Both the position numbers and the translations under genes were made by a program. Below are positions 1 through 8,998 of a DNA stretch of 64,000 nt, piece by piece. Under the pieces are notes generated by a model. The model saw nothing but the letters and a program-made list of their open reading frames with translations. It was not told where the DNA came from and searched no databases. Positions within the stretch are counted from its first letter, which is position 1, and each line of letters opens with the position of its first letter. Origin of the DNA: Frankia sp. AiPa1 (lineage in GTDB: Bacteria > Actinomycetota > Actinomycetes > Frankiales > Frankiaceae); NCBI RefSeq assembly GCF_023243075.1, contig NZ_JALKFZ020000187.1:1-64000 (forward strand), written 5' to 3'.

Positions 1-1
1 C

Positions 2-931
2 CTGCTCGCCGACGACGGTCCGAGCGCCACCGCCGGGCGGACCGTGCCGGTGTTCGCGGCTGGCGGGATCGGCCTCGGGGGCGCGGGGGGGGGGGGGGGC
101 GGGGGGGGGGCCCCCAACGGGGGTGCGGAGCTCGGCGCGCTGCTGCGGCCCGAGCGCCGCGACGCGCTCGCCGCCTTCACGAGGGGACGGCAGGCCGTCG
201 ACGTCCTGGCGCAGTACCCGGTGCGGGCGGACGCCCAGGCATGGCTCGCGGTGGTGCCGCGGCTGCGGCCGCGGCTGTACTCGATCAGCTCGTCACCGCT
301 GGTCGACCCGGCCTCGGTGAGCCTGACGGTCTCGGTCGTCCGCTTCGCCGGCCAGTCCGGCCGGTCTCGTAAGGGCGTGTGCTCGACCTACCTGGCCGAC
401 GCCGTGCCCGGCGAGTCGGTACCGGTGTTCGTGCAGCGCGCGCCGCATTTCCGCCCGCCCGCCGACGACACCACCCCAATGATCATGATCGGCCCGGGGA
501 CGGGCGTCGCACCGTTCCTCGGCTTTCTGCAGGAACGCCAGGCCCGCGGGGCATCCGGACGCACCTGGCTGTTCTTCGGCGAGCGCCACCGCGCCACCGA
601 CTTCCACTACGCCGAGGAGCTCACCGCCCTGCTCGACATGGGCACCCTCACCCGCCTCGACGTGGCGTTCTCCCGCGACCAGCCCAGCGACGGCCAGGCC
701 GGCCGCGTGCACGTCCAGGACCGGATGCGTGAGCACGCCGCCGAGCTGTGGTCCTGGCTCGACGACGGCGCCCACCTCTATGTCTGCGGTGACGCGTCCC
801 GGATGGCCCGCGACGTCGACGCGACGCTGCGGGCCATCGTCGCGGAACATGGGAACCTCTCCCCCGAGGACGCCGCCGCCCACGTCCGCCGGCTCGCCGC
901 CGAGCGCCGCTATGTGCGCGACGTCTACTGA
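2..931 (+). CDS. NADPH-dependent diflavin reductase, C-terminal part (sulfite reductase alpha / P450 reductase type)
   Basis: The frame is open from base 2, so the FMN (flavodoxin) half lies outside the window. What remains is the FAD/NADPH module that passes electrons from NADPH through FAD towards FMN. The FAD motif RLYSISSSP, the GVCSTYLAD motif, the NADPH-binding stretch GPGTGVAPF, the FFGERH segment, the YVCGDASRMA motif and the terminal ERRYVRDVY are all present and in the family order. A glycine-only stretch interrupts the connecting domain. Sequence alone does not say whether the partner is a sulfite reductase, a P450 or another acceptor. The family call is firm and the physiological role is open. 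Confidence 0.85.
   Translation: MLADDGPSATAGRTVPVFAAGGIGLGGAGGGGGGGGAPNGGAELGALLRPERRDALAAFTRGRQAVDVLAQYPVRADAQAWLAVVPRLRPRLYSISSSPLVDPASVSLTVSVVRFAGQSGRSRKGVCSTYLADAVPGESVPVFVQRAPHFRPPADDTTPMIMIGPGTGVAPFLGFLQERQARGASGRTWLFFGERHRATDFHYAEELTALLDMGTLTRLDVAFSRDQPSDGQAGRVHVQDRMREHAAELWSWLDDGAHLYVCGDASRMARDVDATLRAIVAEHGNLSPEDAAAHVRRLAAERRYVRDVY
85..110. repeat. G homopolymer tract (15 G, one C, 10 G)
   Basis: Fifteen G residues, a C and ten more G residues lie inside the reductase reading frame and encode a run of glycines in the connecting domain. Such a tract is prone to slippage and to sequencing or assembly error. The frame stays open across it in this sequence. Confidence 0.8.
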
Positions 932-944
932 CCGGGCCGGGGGC

Positions 945-1538
945 TCAGCTGTCCAGGACGAGGTTCGCGCCCTGGACGGTGACGTTCGCCGCGGGCAGCG
1001 GGGTCGGGGCCGGTCCGGCCTGCACCGAGCCGTCGGTGGCGCTGAACTCGCTGCCGTGGCAGGGGCATTTGATCAGGCCGTTCGAGACCGCGTTGACCTG
1101 ACAGCCGCGATGCGTGCAGGTGCTGCTGAATGCCTTGTAGGTGCCCGCGGTCGGCTGGGTGACGACCACCTTCTGCGCGGCGAAGATCGTCCCACCGCCC
1201 ACCGGGATGGAACTGGTCGCGCCGAGGACCGTGCCGGCGCTGGCACCGCTGGACGCCGTCGCGCTCGCCGACGGTGCGGCACTCGGCGCCGCCGAGGACG
1301 AGGCCGAGGACGAGGCTGACGACGAGGACGCGTCGTCCGAGCCGTCCGAACCGCCGCAGCCCGCGACGAGGACCGCGCCGGAGGCGGTGGCGATGACCGC
1401 GGCGGACGACAGTACCCCGCGTCGGGTCGCGGGACCGCCCGCCGGGCCGGCGCCCCGCCCGGTCGCCGCCGCACGCTGGTCCCGCGGCGTGAGCCGGACC
1501 TCCCGGGCGTGCTGGGCGAGGTCGTCGAGAGTGGTCAT
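945..1538 (-). CDS. Rieske [2Fe-2S] lipoprotein with Tat-like signal
   Basis: This 197-residue exported iron-sulfur protein has a twin-arginine-like TRRGVLSS segment at about residues 38-45, a hydrophobic stretch and a lipobox ending at Cys61. A Ser/Ala/Asp-rich linker (about 62-105) follows. The C-terminal Rieske fold carries CTHRGC (141-146) and CPCH (158-161), the two Cys and two His ligands of the cluster. The ATG start has an AAGGAG ribosome site just upstream. It probably acts as an extracytoplasmic one-electron carrier tethered to the membrane. The gene is convergent with the diflavin reductase, and its partner is unknown. Confidence 0.9.
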   Translation of the reverse strand: MTTLDDLAQHAREVRLTPRDQRAAATGRGAGPAGGPATRRGVLSSAAVIATASGAVLVAGCGGSDGSDDASSSSASSSASSSAAPSAAPSASATASSGASAGTVLGATSSIPVGGGTIFAAQKVVVTQPTAGTYKAFSSTCTHRGCQVNAVSNGLIKCPCHGSEFSATDGSVQAGPAPTPLPAANVTVQGANLVLDS

Positions 1539-1836
1539 GGGTCCGCTCCTTGCGGGTCGGTGGCCAGGGTCGATTCACGCACCCGGATGACACGCAGCCG
1601 CGCGCCGGCCGGTTCACCCCGGAACGCGGCGTTTTCCAGCCACAGCCCTCGCACAGGCCGCACAGCCGCCGCTCAGGTCGGTGACGCGGCGCAAACCCGT
1701 GGCTGAGCGGACAGTAGCAGATCAGCGACGCTGAGCACCTCTGCCCGCACCGGCGGTACGCTGCCCGTCCCGCCATTTCGGCGAGCACGGCGCCGACGGC
1801 GGTGTCGGCGGCAGTGTCGGGAGTAGCGTCGAACGG

Positions 1837-3042
1837 GTGCATCCTCGGCGCGGAATCCACAATCCGAGCTCCGGTACGCCGCCGCGGCATCCACTGTCGG
1901 TGCGGCGGACCCTCACCCTGGAGACCCGCTATCCAGGCGGTCTGCGCGGCGGGATCCAGGTCCGTGGCCTGGGACGGGACCTGGTGACCCGGGCCGACGG
2001 CTCGATCATCGTGGCCGCCGAGGAGACCCTGACCCTCGAGATCGAGGAATTCGGACGGCGGACGGTGGCTGCGGTCCACACCACCCCGCCGGTACCGGAA
2101 CTCGCCGGGCTGGTCGGCGCGCGCACGAGCGGCGGGTTCCGCACCCGGCTCGCCGAGGTCGCGCCGCGGCTCGCGGACACGCACCCGGTGCTCGCCGCCC
2201 TGCTCGACGACCTCCCGGTCGCCGTGCTGGTCAGCGGCATGGCCCGGCTGGACGCCCCGCCGTCGCCGGCCCCCTCGGCGGCTTCCCCGAACGCTCTGGT
2301 CCCGGCGGCGTCCCCGGCTTCGGCCGCCCCAACCGGCTCGGTGGCGCCGGCGGCATCGGCGGACCCGGCGATCCTGGCCGCGGCGTTGGCACGCGGTGCC
2401 GACCAGTGTGCCGGCTGGCGTCGCGGCGCCACCATCATGCTGGAGATCGAGACGTCCGGGCGCGCGCCGGCTCCCACCGGCCCGGACGCGCCGTCGCTGC
2501 GCTCCCCCGACGATCCGCTGGCCTGGCACGCGGGCGCGCTCGACCCGATGGCGCCGCGCACGTCGCGCCGTCACCGCCGCATCGACCTGATCGCCGCGGG
2601 CCCCGGCCCGTCGCCGACCGCCGGCCCCGGCCCGTCACCGATCGGCGAGGCCCCCGGCCCGTCCACCGGGCGCGAGACGGGCGCACCGGCCGGCGAGTTC
2701 ACCGTGGAATCGCTGTTCCGCGACAGCTTCCAACCGGACGACGGAGCACAGATGGTCGTGCACGAGTACGAGGTGCACGGGGCGATGGACCCGCGCTCCA
2801 CCCGGTTCACCCGGCTCGCGGCGACGCCGCGGGTGCTGCCCTGGATCGAGTGCCCCGAGGCCGTGCCCAGCGCCGCCTGGCTGGTCGGGCAGCCCGCGCA
2901 CACCGCCCGCGCGTCCGTGCGCCGCGACTTCGCCGGCCCCCCGACCTGCACCCACCTCAACGACACCCTGTGCCATCTGGCGGACCTCCCCGCCCTCGCG
3001 GTCCTGCTCGCACGGCACACCGGCCGGCCCGACCCCGGGTGA
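1837..3042 (+). CDS. DUF2889 domain protein
   Basis: The protein is about 401 residues and matches the DUF2889 family, whose function is unknown. The recognisable parts are the N-terminal RRTLTLETRYPGG...GRDLVTR segment and the C-terminal PPTCTHLNDTLCHLADLPAL region, which is the family hallmark with its Cys, His and Asp residues. The middle (about residues 150-280) is Pro/Ala-rich and low in complexity, longer than in most relatives as far as I recall. The start is uncertain: GTG at 1837 is given, but GTG at 1900 would begin exactly where family resemblance begins. No ribosome site clearly decides. The 298 bases upstream, back to the Rieske gene, show no gene. Confidence 0.75.
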   Translation: MHPRRGIHNPSSGTPPRHPLSVRRTLTLETRYPGGLRGGIQVRGLGRDLVTRADGSIIVAAEETLTLEIEEFGRRTVAAVHTTPPVPELAGLVGARTSGGFRTRLAEVAPRLADTHPVLAALLDDLPVAVLVSGMARLDAPPSPAPSAASPNALVPAASPASAAPTGSVAPAASADPAILAAALARGADQCAGWRRGATIMLEIETSGRAPAPTGPDAPSLRSPDDPLAWHAGALDPMAPRTSRRHRRIDLIAAGPGPSPTAGPGPSPIGEAPGPSTGRETGAPAGEFTVESLFRDSFQPDDGAQMVVHEYEVHGAMDPRSTRFTRLAATPRVLPWIECPEAVPSAAWLVGQPAHTARASVRRDFAGPPTCTHLNDTLCHLADLPALAVLLARHTGRPDPG

Positions 3043-3321
3043 GCCGCCCGCGGCAGGTCCGAGACCGGCACACCGGCCGGCGGAAGCCCCGCCCGCAGAC
3101 GCCTCAAGGGCGTCTCGTCCGGGCGCCTGCGCGCCCGCTACGCAGTTCGGACCCACCACGACCACCTTTGGTCGCCGTCCTACTTCGCCGCGTCGTGCGG
3201 CGGCGCACCACCCGACATCATCCGCCAGTACGTCCAGTCCCAGCGCACCCCGACCCAACCCCGCCGTGAACGACGGGGCATGCGGTCGGTACCGGGTCAG
3301 TCCGATCCGGGCCCGGGAGCC

Positions 3322-4299
3322 TCAGCCAGCGAATGGGGCTGGGTCGGCGGGAGGGGCTGGGCCGGAGAGAGGCTGAGCCGGCAGATGGGGCTGGTCGAGC
3401 CGAGGGGACGCTGCCGGCGGGTGGGACGCTGCCGGCGGGTGGGGCTCTGCCGGCGGGTGGGTGGTGGCTCGGCGGGCGCGGGCGGCCCATCGACCGTCGT
3501 CGTGGCGCACGTCGATCGGGTGATCGAAGCAGGCGGAGATGTTCTCCGAGGTGACGGTCGCGCGCGCAGATCCGGTGGCGGTCAGCCGGCCGCCGGCCAG
3601 CAGGGCCGCGTGGGTGGTGACGGTGGGCAGTTCCTCGAGGTGGTGGGTGACCAGGATGCAGGACAGCTCCGGGTCGGTGCGGGGCAGTGCGTCGAGGGTC
3701 GCCAGAAGCTGCTCGCGGGCGGCGATGTCCAGGCCGGTGGCCGGTTCGTCCAGCAGGAGCAGCCTGGGCCGGCAGACGAGCGCGCGGGCGAGCAGCGCAC
3801 GGCCGCGCTCGCCCTGGGACAGGGTCGGCCAGCGGTCACCGCTCCTGGCGGCGAGCCCGAGCGTGGCGATGAGCCGCTCGGCGTGCTCGACCTCGTCCGC
3901 ATGGGGCTGCCACCGGGGCGGCGTCTCGATCGAACCGGTCAGGCCGGTCAGGACGACGTCGCGCACGCGCAGCGGGGAACGCAGCGGGTGCCGGGGGTTG
4001 ACATGGCCGATGACCCGGCGCAGCCGCGCGAGCTCGACGTGACCGAGCCGCTCGCCCGGGACGTGGACGGTGCCGGTGCTGGGATGGGCCACCGCACCGC
4101 ACATGCTCAGCATCGTGCTCTTGCCCGCGCCGTTGGGACCGATCAGCGCCCAGAACTCTCCGCGCCGCACCGTCATCGAGACCTCGTGCAGGATCGGGCG
4201 CCCGTCGCGCCGAAACGAGACGTCCCGCAGCTCGAGAACGGCCTCGAGCAGCCCTCCGTGCCCGCCCGTCGAGGTCGGGCCGGGGTCAGTGACACTCAC
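3322..4299 (-). CDS. ABC transporter ATP-binding protein (orphan) with Pro-rich tail
   Basis: This is an ABC-type ATPase of about 325 residues. It has a Walker A GPNGAGKST, the signature LSQGERGR, a Walker B LLLLDEP followed by the D-loop ATGLD, and the switch histidine in VTHH. No permease or binding-protein gene is adjacent, so the transported substrate is unknown. The GTG at 4299 is preferred because a GAGGGTGG ribosome-site-like sequence precedes it and similarity begins shortly after; the open frame itself continues upstream to 4404. After about residue 275 the protein runs into a Pro/His/Ser-rich tail built on an 18-bp repeat, which is atypical for the family. Confidence 0.85.
   Translation of the reverse strand: MSVTDPGPTSTGGHGGLLEAVLELRDVSFRRDGRPILHEVSMTVRRGEFWALIGPNGAGKSTMLSMCGAVAHPSTGTVHVPGERLGHVELARLRRVIGHVNPRHPLRSPLRVRDVVLTGLTGSIETPPRWQPHADEVEHAERLIATLGLAARSGDRWPTLSQGERGRALLARALVCRPRLLLLDEPATGLDIAAREQLLATLDALPRTDPELSCILVTHHLEELPTVTTHAALLAGGRLTATGSARATVTSENISACFDHPIDVRHDDGRWAARARRATTHPPAEPHPPAASHPPAASPRLDQPHLPAQPLSGPAPPADPAPFAG
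3408..3461. repeat. 18-bp tandem repeat, three units
   Basis: Three 18-bp units (two identical, the third differing at its start) lie in the 3' part of the ABC ATPase gene. They encode a Pro/His-rich repeat in the tail and keep the frame. Confidence 0.85.
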
Positions 4300-4469
4300 G
4301 GTTCCACCCTCGCATCGGCCGTGGTCCCGCGGCACACCGCCTCCCACCTCGCTGGACTGGTGCCCGACCCGGGGCCCTGCTGGTACCGCGCCACCCACCC
4401 GCACGGTGTCGTATCCACGACAGCACGCTCCGTGTAACCCGGGGTGCTATTGCATGGTGTGCGCGAGAC

Positions 4470-5780
4470 ATGGAGCGGACCCGGCGACACGTCGTGCCCG
4501 GGACGGCCCGGGCGTCCAGACGGCCCGGCGGACGGCAGAGGCGGTGGCAGCCGGTGCGGGACGGCGAGCCGCGGTTCGGACGCAGGTCTGGATGGCGGAT
4601 GCCCGGCATGACCCGCCCGGCGCGTCATCCGCGCACCGCCGACCCGACAGACCTTCCTGACCCCGCCGTTCCCGGTGGCCCCGCTGTTCCTGGTGGCCCC
4701 GCTCATCCCGCTGTTCCTGGTGGCCCCGGTGGTCCTGGTGGCCCCGGTGGTCCTGGTGGCCCCGGTGGTCCCGGCCTTGCCGCCTCCACCGACAGGGCCG
4801 GGGGCATGCGCGGGGCTACTGGCGCCGGGGGCACCCGCACCAGCGCCGAGTCCGGGATCACCCATGCGACCGGTGGCCTCCGCGGCGGCGGAACAGGACC
4901 ATACCTTCGCGTTGTCGGCCCCGGAGACACATACGCGAGCGTCAGCTCGCCTTCTCGCGCGAACGACTCCGCGCAAGACAACCCTGCCGACATCCCCCGC
5001 CCCCCGGACACCGCACGCTCGCCGGACAGCACTGCGGCCTATCCGAGCTGGGAGGAGATCTACCGCGACAACGTCGACCGGGTCTATCGGATGATGTTCG
5101 CGAAGGTCGGCAACCGGGCCGACGCCGAGGACCTGACCGCCGAGGTCTTCACGACCGCGCTGCGCCCGCTGCGGGTCTCGGCCAGCGTCGGGGAGGTCCG
5201 CGCCTACCTCAACGCCGTCGCCCGGACCGCGCTCGCCGCGCACTGGCGCCGCACCCTCGGCGTCCCGGTCACCACCCTGGACGCCGAGCAGATGGAGGCG
5301 GCGATCGCCGAGTCCGGCCGGGCCGAGGACCTGGGCGGACCAGGCAGCACCGACGGGCATCCCGACGACGTCAACCGCGGTTCCGGCGCCCGCGGCGGCC
5401 TGCCTGCCGACGGTACCGGCGCGGAAAGCCGACACCGGCGACGCGGGGAGCATTCTGGCCACGGACCGCTCGCCGACGCCACCGCCGCCGGTCAGGCCGG
5501 CCCGGTCGGGAGCTCCGCGGCGCAGGCCGAGGAGATCCTGGCGGCGCTGTCCCCGCGCTACCAGCAGATCCTTCGGCTACGGTTCCTGGAATCCCGGACG
5601 ATCCGGGAGGCGGCGAGCGAGCTCGGGGTCAGCGTGGCGAACGCGAAGGTCCTGCAGCACCGGGCGCTGCGCAAGGCGGCCCAGATCTCCCAGACCGCCG
5701 AGCCCGCCCGGACCACCGCAGCGGCCCAGGCGAGCGCGACGGCCCGGGCCGCGCGGGCATCGCGGGGAGGGAAGGCGTGA
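4470..5780 (+). CDS. ECF-type RNA polymerase sigma factor with long low-complexity N-terminus
   Basis: Sigma region 2 begins near residue 190 (YPSWEEIYRDNVDRVYRMMF, then DAEDLTAEVF) and sigma region 4 lies at about 354-406 (LSPRYQQILRLRFLE, then an REAASELGVSVANAKVLQHRALRK helix-turn-helix). The two are joined by a Gly/Asp-rich linker. Residues 1-185 are low complexity, including a collagen-like GGP run near 4668-4790, so the true start may lie well downstream of the ATG at 4470. The stop overlaps the next gene by 4 nt, which implies translational coupling. Gene order (sigma then membrane protein) is that of an ECF sigma/anti-sigma pair. Confidence 0.8.
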   Translation: MERTRRHVVPGTARASRRPGGRQRRWQPVRDGEPRFGRRSGWRMPGMTRPARHPRTADPTDLPDPAVPGGPAVPGGPAHPAVPGGPGGPGGPGGPGGPGGPGLAASTDRAGGMRGATGAGGTRTSAESGITHATGGLRGGGTGPYLRVVGPGDTYASVSSPSRANDSAQDNPADIPRPPDTARSPDSTAAYPSWEEIYRDNVDRVYRMMFAKVGNRADAEDLTAEVFTTALRPLRVSASVGEVRAYLNAVARTALAAHWRRTLGVPVTTLDAEQMEAAIAESGRAEDLGGPGSTDGHPDDVNRGSGARGGLPADGTGAESRHRRRGEHSGHGPLADATAAGQAGPVGSSAAQAEEILAALSPRYQQILRLRFLESRTIREAASELGVSVANAKVLQHRALRKAAQISQTAEPARTTAAAQASATARAARASRGGKA

Positions 5781-6688
5781 TGCGGCGCGGGACGCACCGT
5801 TTCGTCGAGGACCTGCTGCGTGGACGCCGTCCTCGACCGTTCGCCGCCAGCCCGCAGGACGCCGCCGAGCTTCGCACGGCCATCACCCTGCGTGCCTCGG
5901 CGCCCGGCGCCGACGCTCCGAGCTCGGACTTCCTCGCCGATCTGCATCGCCGCCTCGCCGCCGGCATGGACGCCGAGGGTCCGTCCGCCGCCGGCCCCGC
6001 CGGCCCCGCCCGCCCCGCCCGCTCCTCAGTGGCCGGGCCGACCGTCCCTTCACCCGCCGATCGCGGCCTGGCCGCCGGACGTGACCTGACCGCGGGCACC
6101 GGCGGCACCGTGGATACGAGCGGCACCGTGGCGTCGACGGGTTCGTTCGCCGATGACCCTGCGTTCCGCCGGGATCGGGATCGGGAACGAGAACGAGACG
6201 ACCGGCGGGCCGGGAGCAGGCGACGGTTCGTCGGGGTCACCTCTGTCGCAGCCGCGGCGGCCACCGTCGGCGGCGTGGTCGGGGCATTCGTCCAGCGGAT
6301 CTTCACCTCTGCTGACGCCCAGACGACACCGAGCGCCGAGGCGGACACGCTGATGCCGGCCAGCGCGATCTGGTCGACGGTCGCGACCAGCCAGGAGCTG
6401 CCCGAGGGGGGCGTGCGCGCCTTCGACGTGGGGACGGTGACCGGCTACGTGCGCCGCAGCGGTGGGCAGGTGCGGGCCGTGTCGGGCGTGTGCACCCACC
6501 AGGGCTGCCAGCTGGCGCTGGACGCGGCGGCGAGTCGACTGAACTGCCCCTGCCACCGCACCTCGTTCTCCCTTTCGGGCGAGGTCGTGCATTCGCAGCT
6601 GCGCACACCGCCGCGTACCCTGCCGGACATTCAGGTGCGCGAGCTCTCCGGCGTGGTCCAGGTGTATTCCCCGCCGCGCCCGGCGTGA
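5777..6688 (+). CDS. Membrane-anchored Rieske [2Fe-2S] protein coupled to sigma factor
   Basis: The 303-residue protein has a cytoplasmic N-terminus with short helical segments (RFVEDLLRG; FLADLHRRLAAG), a low-complexity stretch, one transmembrane helix at about 151-176 and an outer Rieske domain with CTHQGC (239-244) and CPCH (257-260). The GTG start at 5777 overlaps the sigma factor stop; an ATG at 5780 is an alternative. Known members of the Rieske family carry electrons. Here the position behind an ECF sigma gene, plus a cytoplasmic region of about 150 residues, makes a redox-sensing anti-sigma role possible, but no anti-sigma motif is evident and this is an inference. Confidence 0.8.
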   Translation: MMRRGTHRFVEDLLRGRRPRPFAASPQDAAELRTAITLRASAPGADAPSSDFLADLHRRLAAGMDAEGPSAAGPAGPARPARSSVAGPTVPSPADRGLAAGRDLTAGTGGTVDTSGTVASTGSFADDPAFRRDRDRERERDDRRAGSRRRFVGVTSVAAAAATVGGVVGAFVQRIFTSADAQTTPSAEADTLMPASAIWSTVATSQELPEGGVRAFDVGTVTGYVRRSGGQVRAVSGVCTHQGCQLALDAAASRLNCPCHRTSFSLSGEVVHSQLRTPPRTLPDIQVRELSGVVQVYSPPRPA

Positions 6689-6807
6689 CGGGTAACGGGT
6701 CTTTCCCGCGGGCCTGGATGTGTAACCAGTAGCCCTATTGAGAGACGAGAAGTCCGCACCGATGCGGACCACGACATCCAAGGCCCGCACCGGGCCGGAA
6801 CGGTTTT

Positions 6808-7332
6808 GTGGTGACAGCTCAGTCTCAAGTATGGTGGCGACGCGCGCCGTTCTCCGGCGTCGTTCTCGCGACGGTGGCGCTTACCGTTCTCGCCGCCTGC
6901 GGATCGTCCGGAAACAACACGGCCGCCGCCGCGCCTCCCGCAGCGGCCGCGACCGCCGCCGCTGGCACGACCGACCCGGCGGCCGCCACACCGGGAATGC
7001 AGCCCTCCGCAGGTTCGATGCCAGGAATGCAGATGCCCGCAGGCGCCAGAGCGTCCGATCCGGCGGCCCAGGCACCGGTGTCGGGGACCACCGTCGACAT
7101 CAGGAACTTCGCGTTCTCGCCGGCGAACCTCACCGTCCGGGTCGGCACCACGGTCGCCTGGACGAACCGGGACGCCGACGCGCACACCGTCGTCAGCACG
7201 AACGGCCCACTGCACTCGCCGACCCTGAACACCGGCGACACCTACAAATACACGTTTGCCAAGGCGGGATCCTATTCCTACCTGTGCTCCATCCACCCGT
7301 TCATGGTCGGCACCGTGGTGGTGACCGCGTGA
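6808..7332 (+). CDS. Cupredoxin (plastocyanin-like) copper lipoprotein
   Basis: The 174-residue protein begins with a signal peptide ending in the lipobox LTVLAAC (Cys31), followed by a Met/Ala-rich linker containing two PGMQ motifs. The cupredoxin domain occupies about residues 93-174. Its type-1 copper ligands are visible as His126 (DAHTV), Cys160, His163 and Met166 (CSIHPFM). It is probably a membrane-tethered electron carrier facing the cell wall. The GTG at 6808 is given; a second GTG follows immediately. The gene overlaps the following phosphoesterase start by 3 bases, so the two are likely co-transcribed. Confidence 0.88.
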   Translation: MVTAQSQVWWRRAPFSGVVLATVALTVLAACGSSGNNTAAAAPPAAAATAAAGTTDPAAATPGMQPSAGSMPGMQMPAGARASDPAAQAPVSGTTVDIRNFAFSPANLTVRVGTTVAWTNRDADAHTVVSTNGPLHSPTLNTGDTYKYTFAKAGSYSYLCSIHPFMVGTVVVTA

Positions 7333-8369
7333 CCGGCGGACAGGAGGGCCCGGGCCAGGACAGGCCTGACCAGGACAGTGCCGCCCGGGACAGCGCCGCC
7401 CGGGACCAGGCCGCCCGGGGGCACGAGCAACCGGCCGCCGGCCGGGGATTCTCGCGACGCCAGCTCGCCCGGCACGCCACGTGGTTCGGCGCGGCCGTGG
7501 CGCTCACGGTCGTCGGCGGCGAGGTGACCCGGCACGTGGTGAACGACGACCACGGCGACGCCGCCACAGCCGGCGTGGCCGCCGCGCCCGACCTGCGGTT
7601 CGTCCAGATCAGCGACAGTCACCTGGGGTTCCACGGAACCGCCAACCCGGATGTCACCACCTCGTTCCAGCGGGCGATCAACCAGGTCAACGCGCTGCCC
7701 TACCGGCCGGACTTCGTCCTCCACACCGGCGACATCAGCCATCTGTCCACCCCGGCGCAGTTCGACCAGGCCAAGCAGATGATGTCGGGTCTGCGCACCG
7801 GAATGGTCTACACGGTGCCCGGCGAGCACGACTCCGTCGATGACGGCGGGCGCCAGTACCTCGCCACCTTCGGCGCCGGGACCCGAGGCCAGGGCTGGTA
7901 CAGCTTCGACGTGCGCGGGGTACATTTCATCTCGCTGGTGAACACGTTCGCCCTGGAGGCGCTCGGCCATCTCGGCACCGACCAGATCGATTTCGTCCGC
8001 AAGGATGTGGCCGGCCTTTCGAGTGACACGCCGATCGTCGTGTTCAGCCACATCCCGCTGTTCGCCATGTACCCGAAGTGGGGCTGGGGAACAGACGACT
8101 CCGCCACCGTCCTCGCCCTGCTGAAGCGCTTCTCCTCGGTGACCTGCCTGAACGGTCACGTCCACCAGCTGTTCACCAAACGGGAGGGAAACGTGACGTT
8201 CCACAGCGCCACCACAACAGCCTATCCCCTCCCCCATCCCGGCCAGGCACCTGCGCCCACCCCGCAGACGCTGCCCCCGGGGAAGCTCGCCGGTGCCCTC
8301 GGCATCCGCGAGGTCGCCTACCATCCCGGCAATCCCGCCCTCACCGTCACCGACACCCGGCTCGCGTAG
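7329..8369 (+). CDS. Tat-exported metallophosphoesterase
   Basis: A calcineurin-type metallophosphoesterase of about 346 residues. A twin-arginine signal (FSRRQLARHATW followed by a hydrophobic stretch) precedes the catalytic domain. The metal-binding motifs are present in order: DSHLG, GDISH, GEHD (in place of the usual GNHD), FSHIPLF and NGHVHQ. The GTG at 7329 overlaps the cupredoxin stop codon. The same frame is open upstream to 6738, but that part is a shadow of the cupredoxin gene. The substrate is unknown; export suggests a phosphoester or phospholipid outside the membrane. The N-terminus before the signal contains short AARD repeats. Confidence 0.85.
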   Translation: MTGGQEGPGQDRPDQDSAARDSAARDQAARGHEQPAAGRGFSRRQLARHATWFGAAVALTVVGGEVTRHVVNDDHGDAATAGVAAAPDLRFVQISDSHLGFHGTANPDVTTSFQRAINQVNALPYRPDFVLHTGDISHLSTPAQFDQAKQMMSGLRTGMVYTVPGEHDSVDDGGRQYLATFGAGTRGQGWYSFDVRGVHFISLVNTFALEALGHLGTDQIDFVRKDVAGLSSDTPIVVFSHIPLFAMYPKWGWGTDDSATVLALLKRFSSVTCLNGHVHQLFTKREGNVTFHSATTTAYPLPHPGQAPAPTPQTLPPGKLAGALGIREVAYHPGNPALTVTDTRLA

Positions 8370-8528
8370 GCCGCCCGGCAGCACATGCCGGCTGCCAGCA
8401 GGTGGTGGCCCTTTGGCGTCGCTCCGCCAGAAATACCGTGGAAATCGAGCCGTCTGGCCCTCGGGTGTCCGGCCTTCCTTCCCGGACACCCGGACCTCCG
8501 GCACTTTCCACCCGGCCGCGCCGCCAGG

Positions 8529-8557
8529 TTGAGTGGATTCCGTCGGGCCTCTACTGT
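8529..8557 (+). promoter_or_regulatory. Probable promoter of the truncated haemoglobin gene
   Basis: A TTGAGT hexamer (8529-8534) and a TACTGT hexamer (8552-8557) are separated by exactly 17 bp, 16 bases before the ATG at 8574. This fits a housekeeping-sigma promoter with a very short leader. Confidence 0.5.
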
Positions 8558-8573
8558 GAAAGCGAGTCCTTCG

Positions 8574-8927
8574 ATGAGCTCTTATGACACCATCGGCGGC
8601 GCGAAGGCCGTCGAGGCCGCCGTCGACGACTTCTATGTCCGGGTGACGGCCGACCCGCAGCTCGCCCCCTTCTTTGCCGGCAAGGACATCCCCTCCCTCA
8701 AGATCCACCAGCGCGCGTTCATCGCCGCCGCGATCGGCGGCCCCGAGACCTACTCCGGCCGCGCTATCCCGGCCGTCCACGCCTCGCTGCACATCAACAA
8801 CGCCCAGTTCGACGCGGTCGTGAACCACCTGCTCGCGGCCCTGTCCAGCCTCGGCGTCCCCGCCCCCACCGCAGGCGACATCGGCGCCGCCCTCGCCCCG
8901 CTGCGCTCCGAGATCGTCACCGCGTAA
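8574..8927 (+). CDS. glbN: Group 1 truncated haemoglobin
   Basis: The 117-residue globin starts MSSYDTIGGAKAVEAAVDDF, the classic group-1 N-terminus with the B10 tyrosine in DDFYVRV. The ADPQLAPFF segment, the GGPETYSG turn and the VHASLHI segment, which should hold the proximal F8 histidine, follow in order. Proteins of this group bind O2 and NO, and HbN-type members detoxify nitric oxide; Frankia strains are known to carry one. It has its own promoter-like sequence and a strong hairpin after it, so it is probably monocistronic. Confidence 0.9.
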   Translation: MSSYDTIGGAKAVEAAVDDFYVRVTADPQLAPFFAGKDIPSLKIHQRAFIAAAIGGPETYSGRAIPAVHASLHINNAQFDAVVNHLLAALSSLGVPAPTAGDIGAALAPLRSEIVTA

Positions 8928-8964
8928 CCGCACCGCACCGTCTCGGACCCACGGCCCACAGACG

Positions 8965-8998
8965 CCCGGGTCGGGCCTGGGCATCGCCCCGACCCGGG
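8965..8998. terminator. Hairpin terminator after the truncated haemoglobin gene
   Basis: Perfect 11-bp arms CCCGGGTCGGG (8965-8975) and CCCGACCCGGG (8988-8998) flank a 12-nt loop, 38 bases after the globin stop. There is no T tract, as is common in high-GC actinobacteria. Confidence 0.6.

Noticed and set aside
4668..4790. Collagen-like Gly-Gly-Pro repeats as a structural protein
   Set aside because: They lie in frame ahead of the sigma factor with low third-position GC and may not be translated. The repeat is 9-bp DNA slippage rather than a collagen domain.
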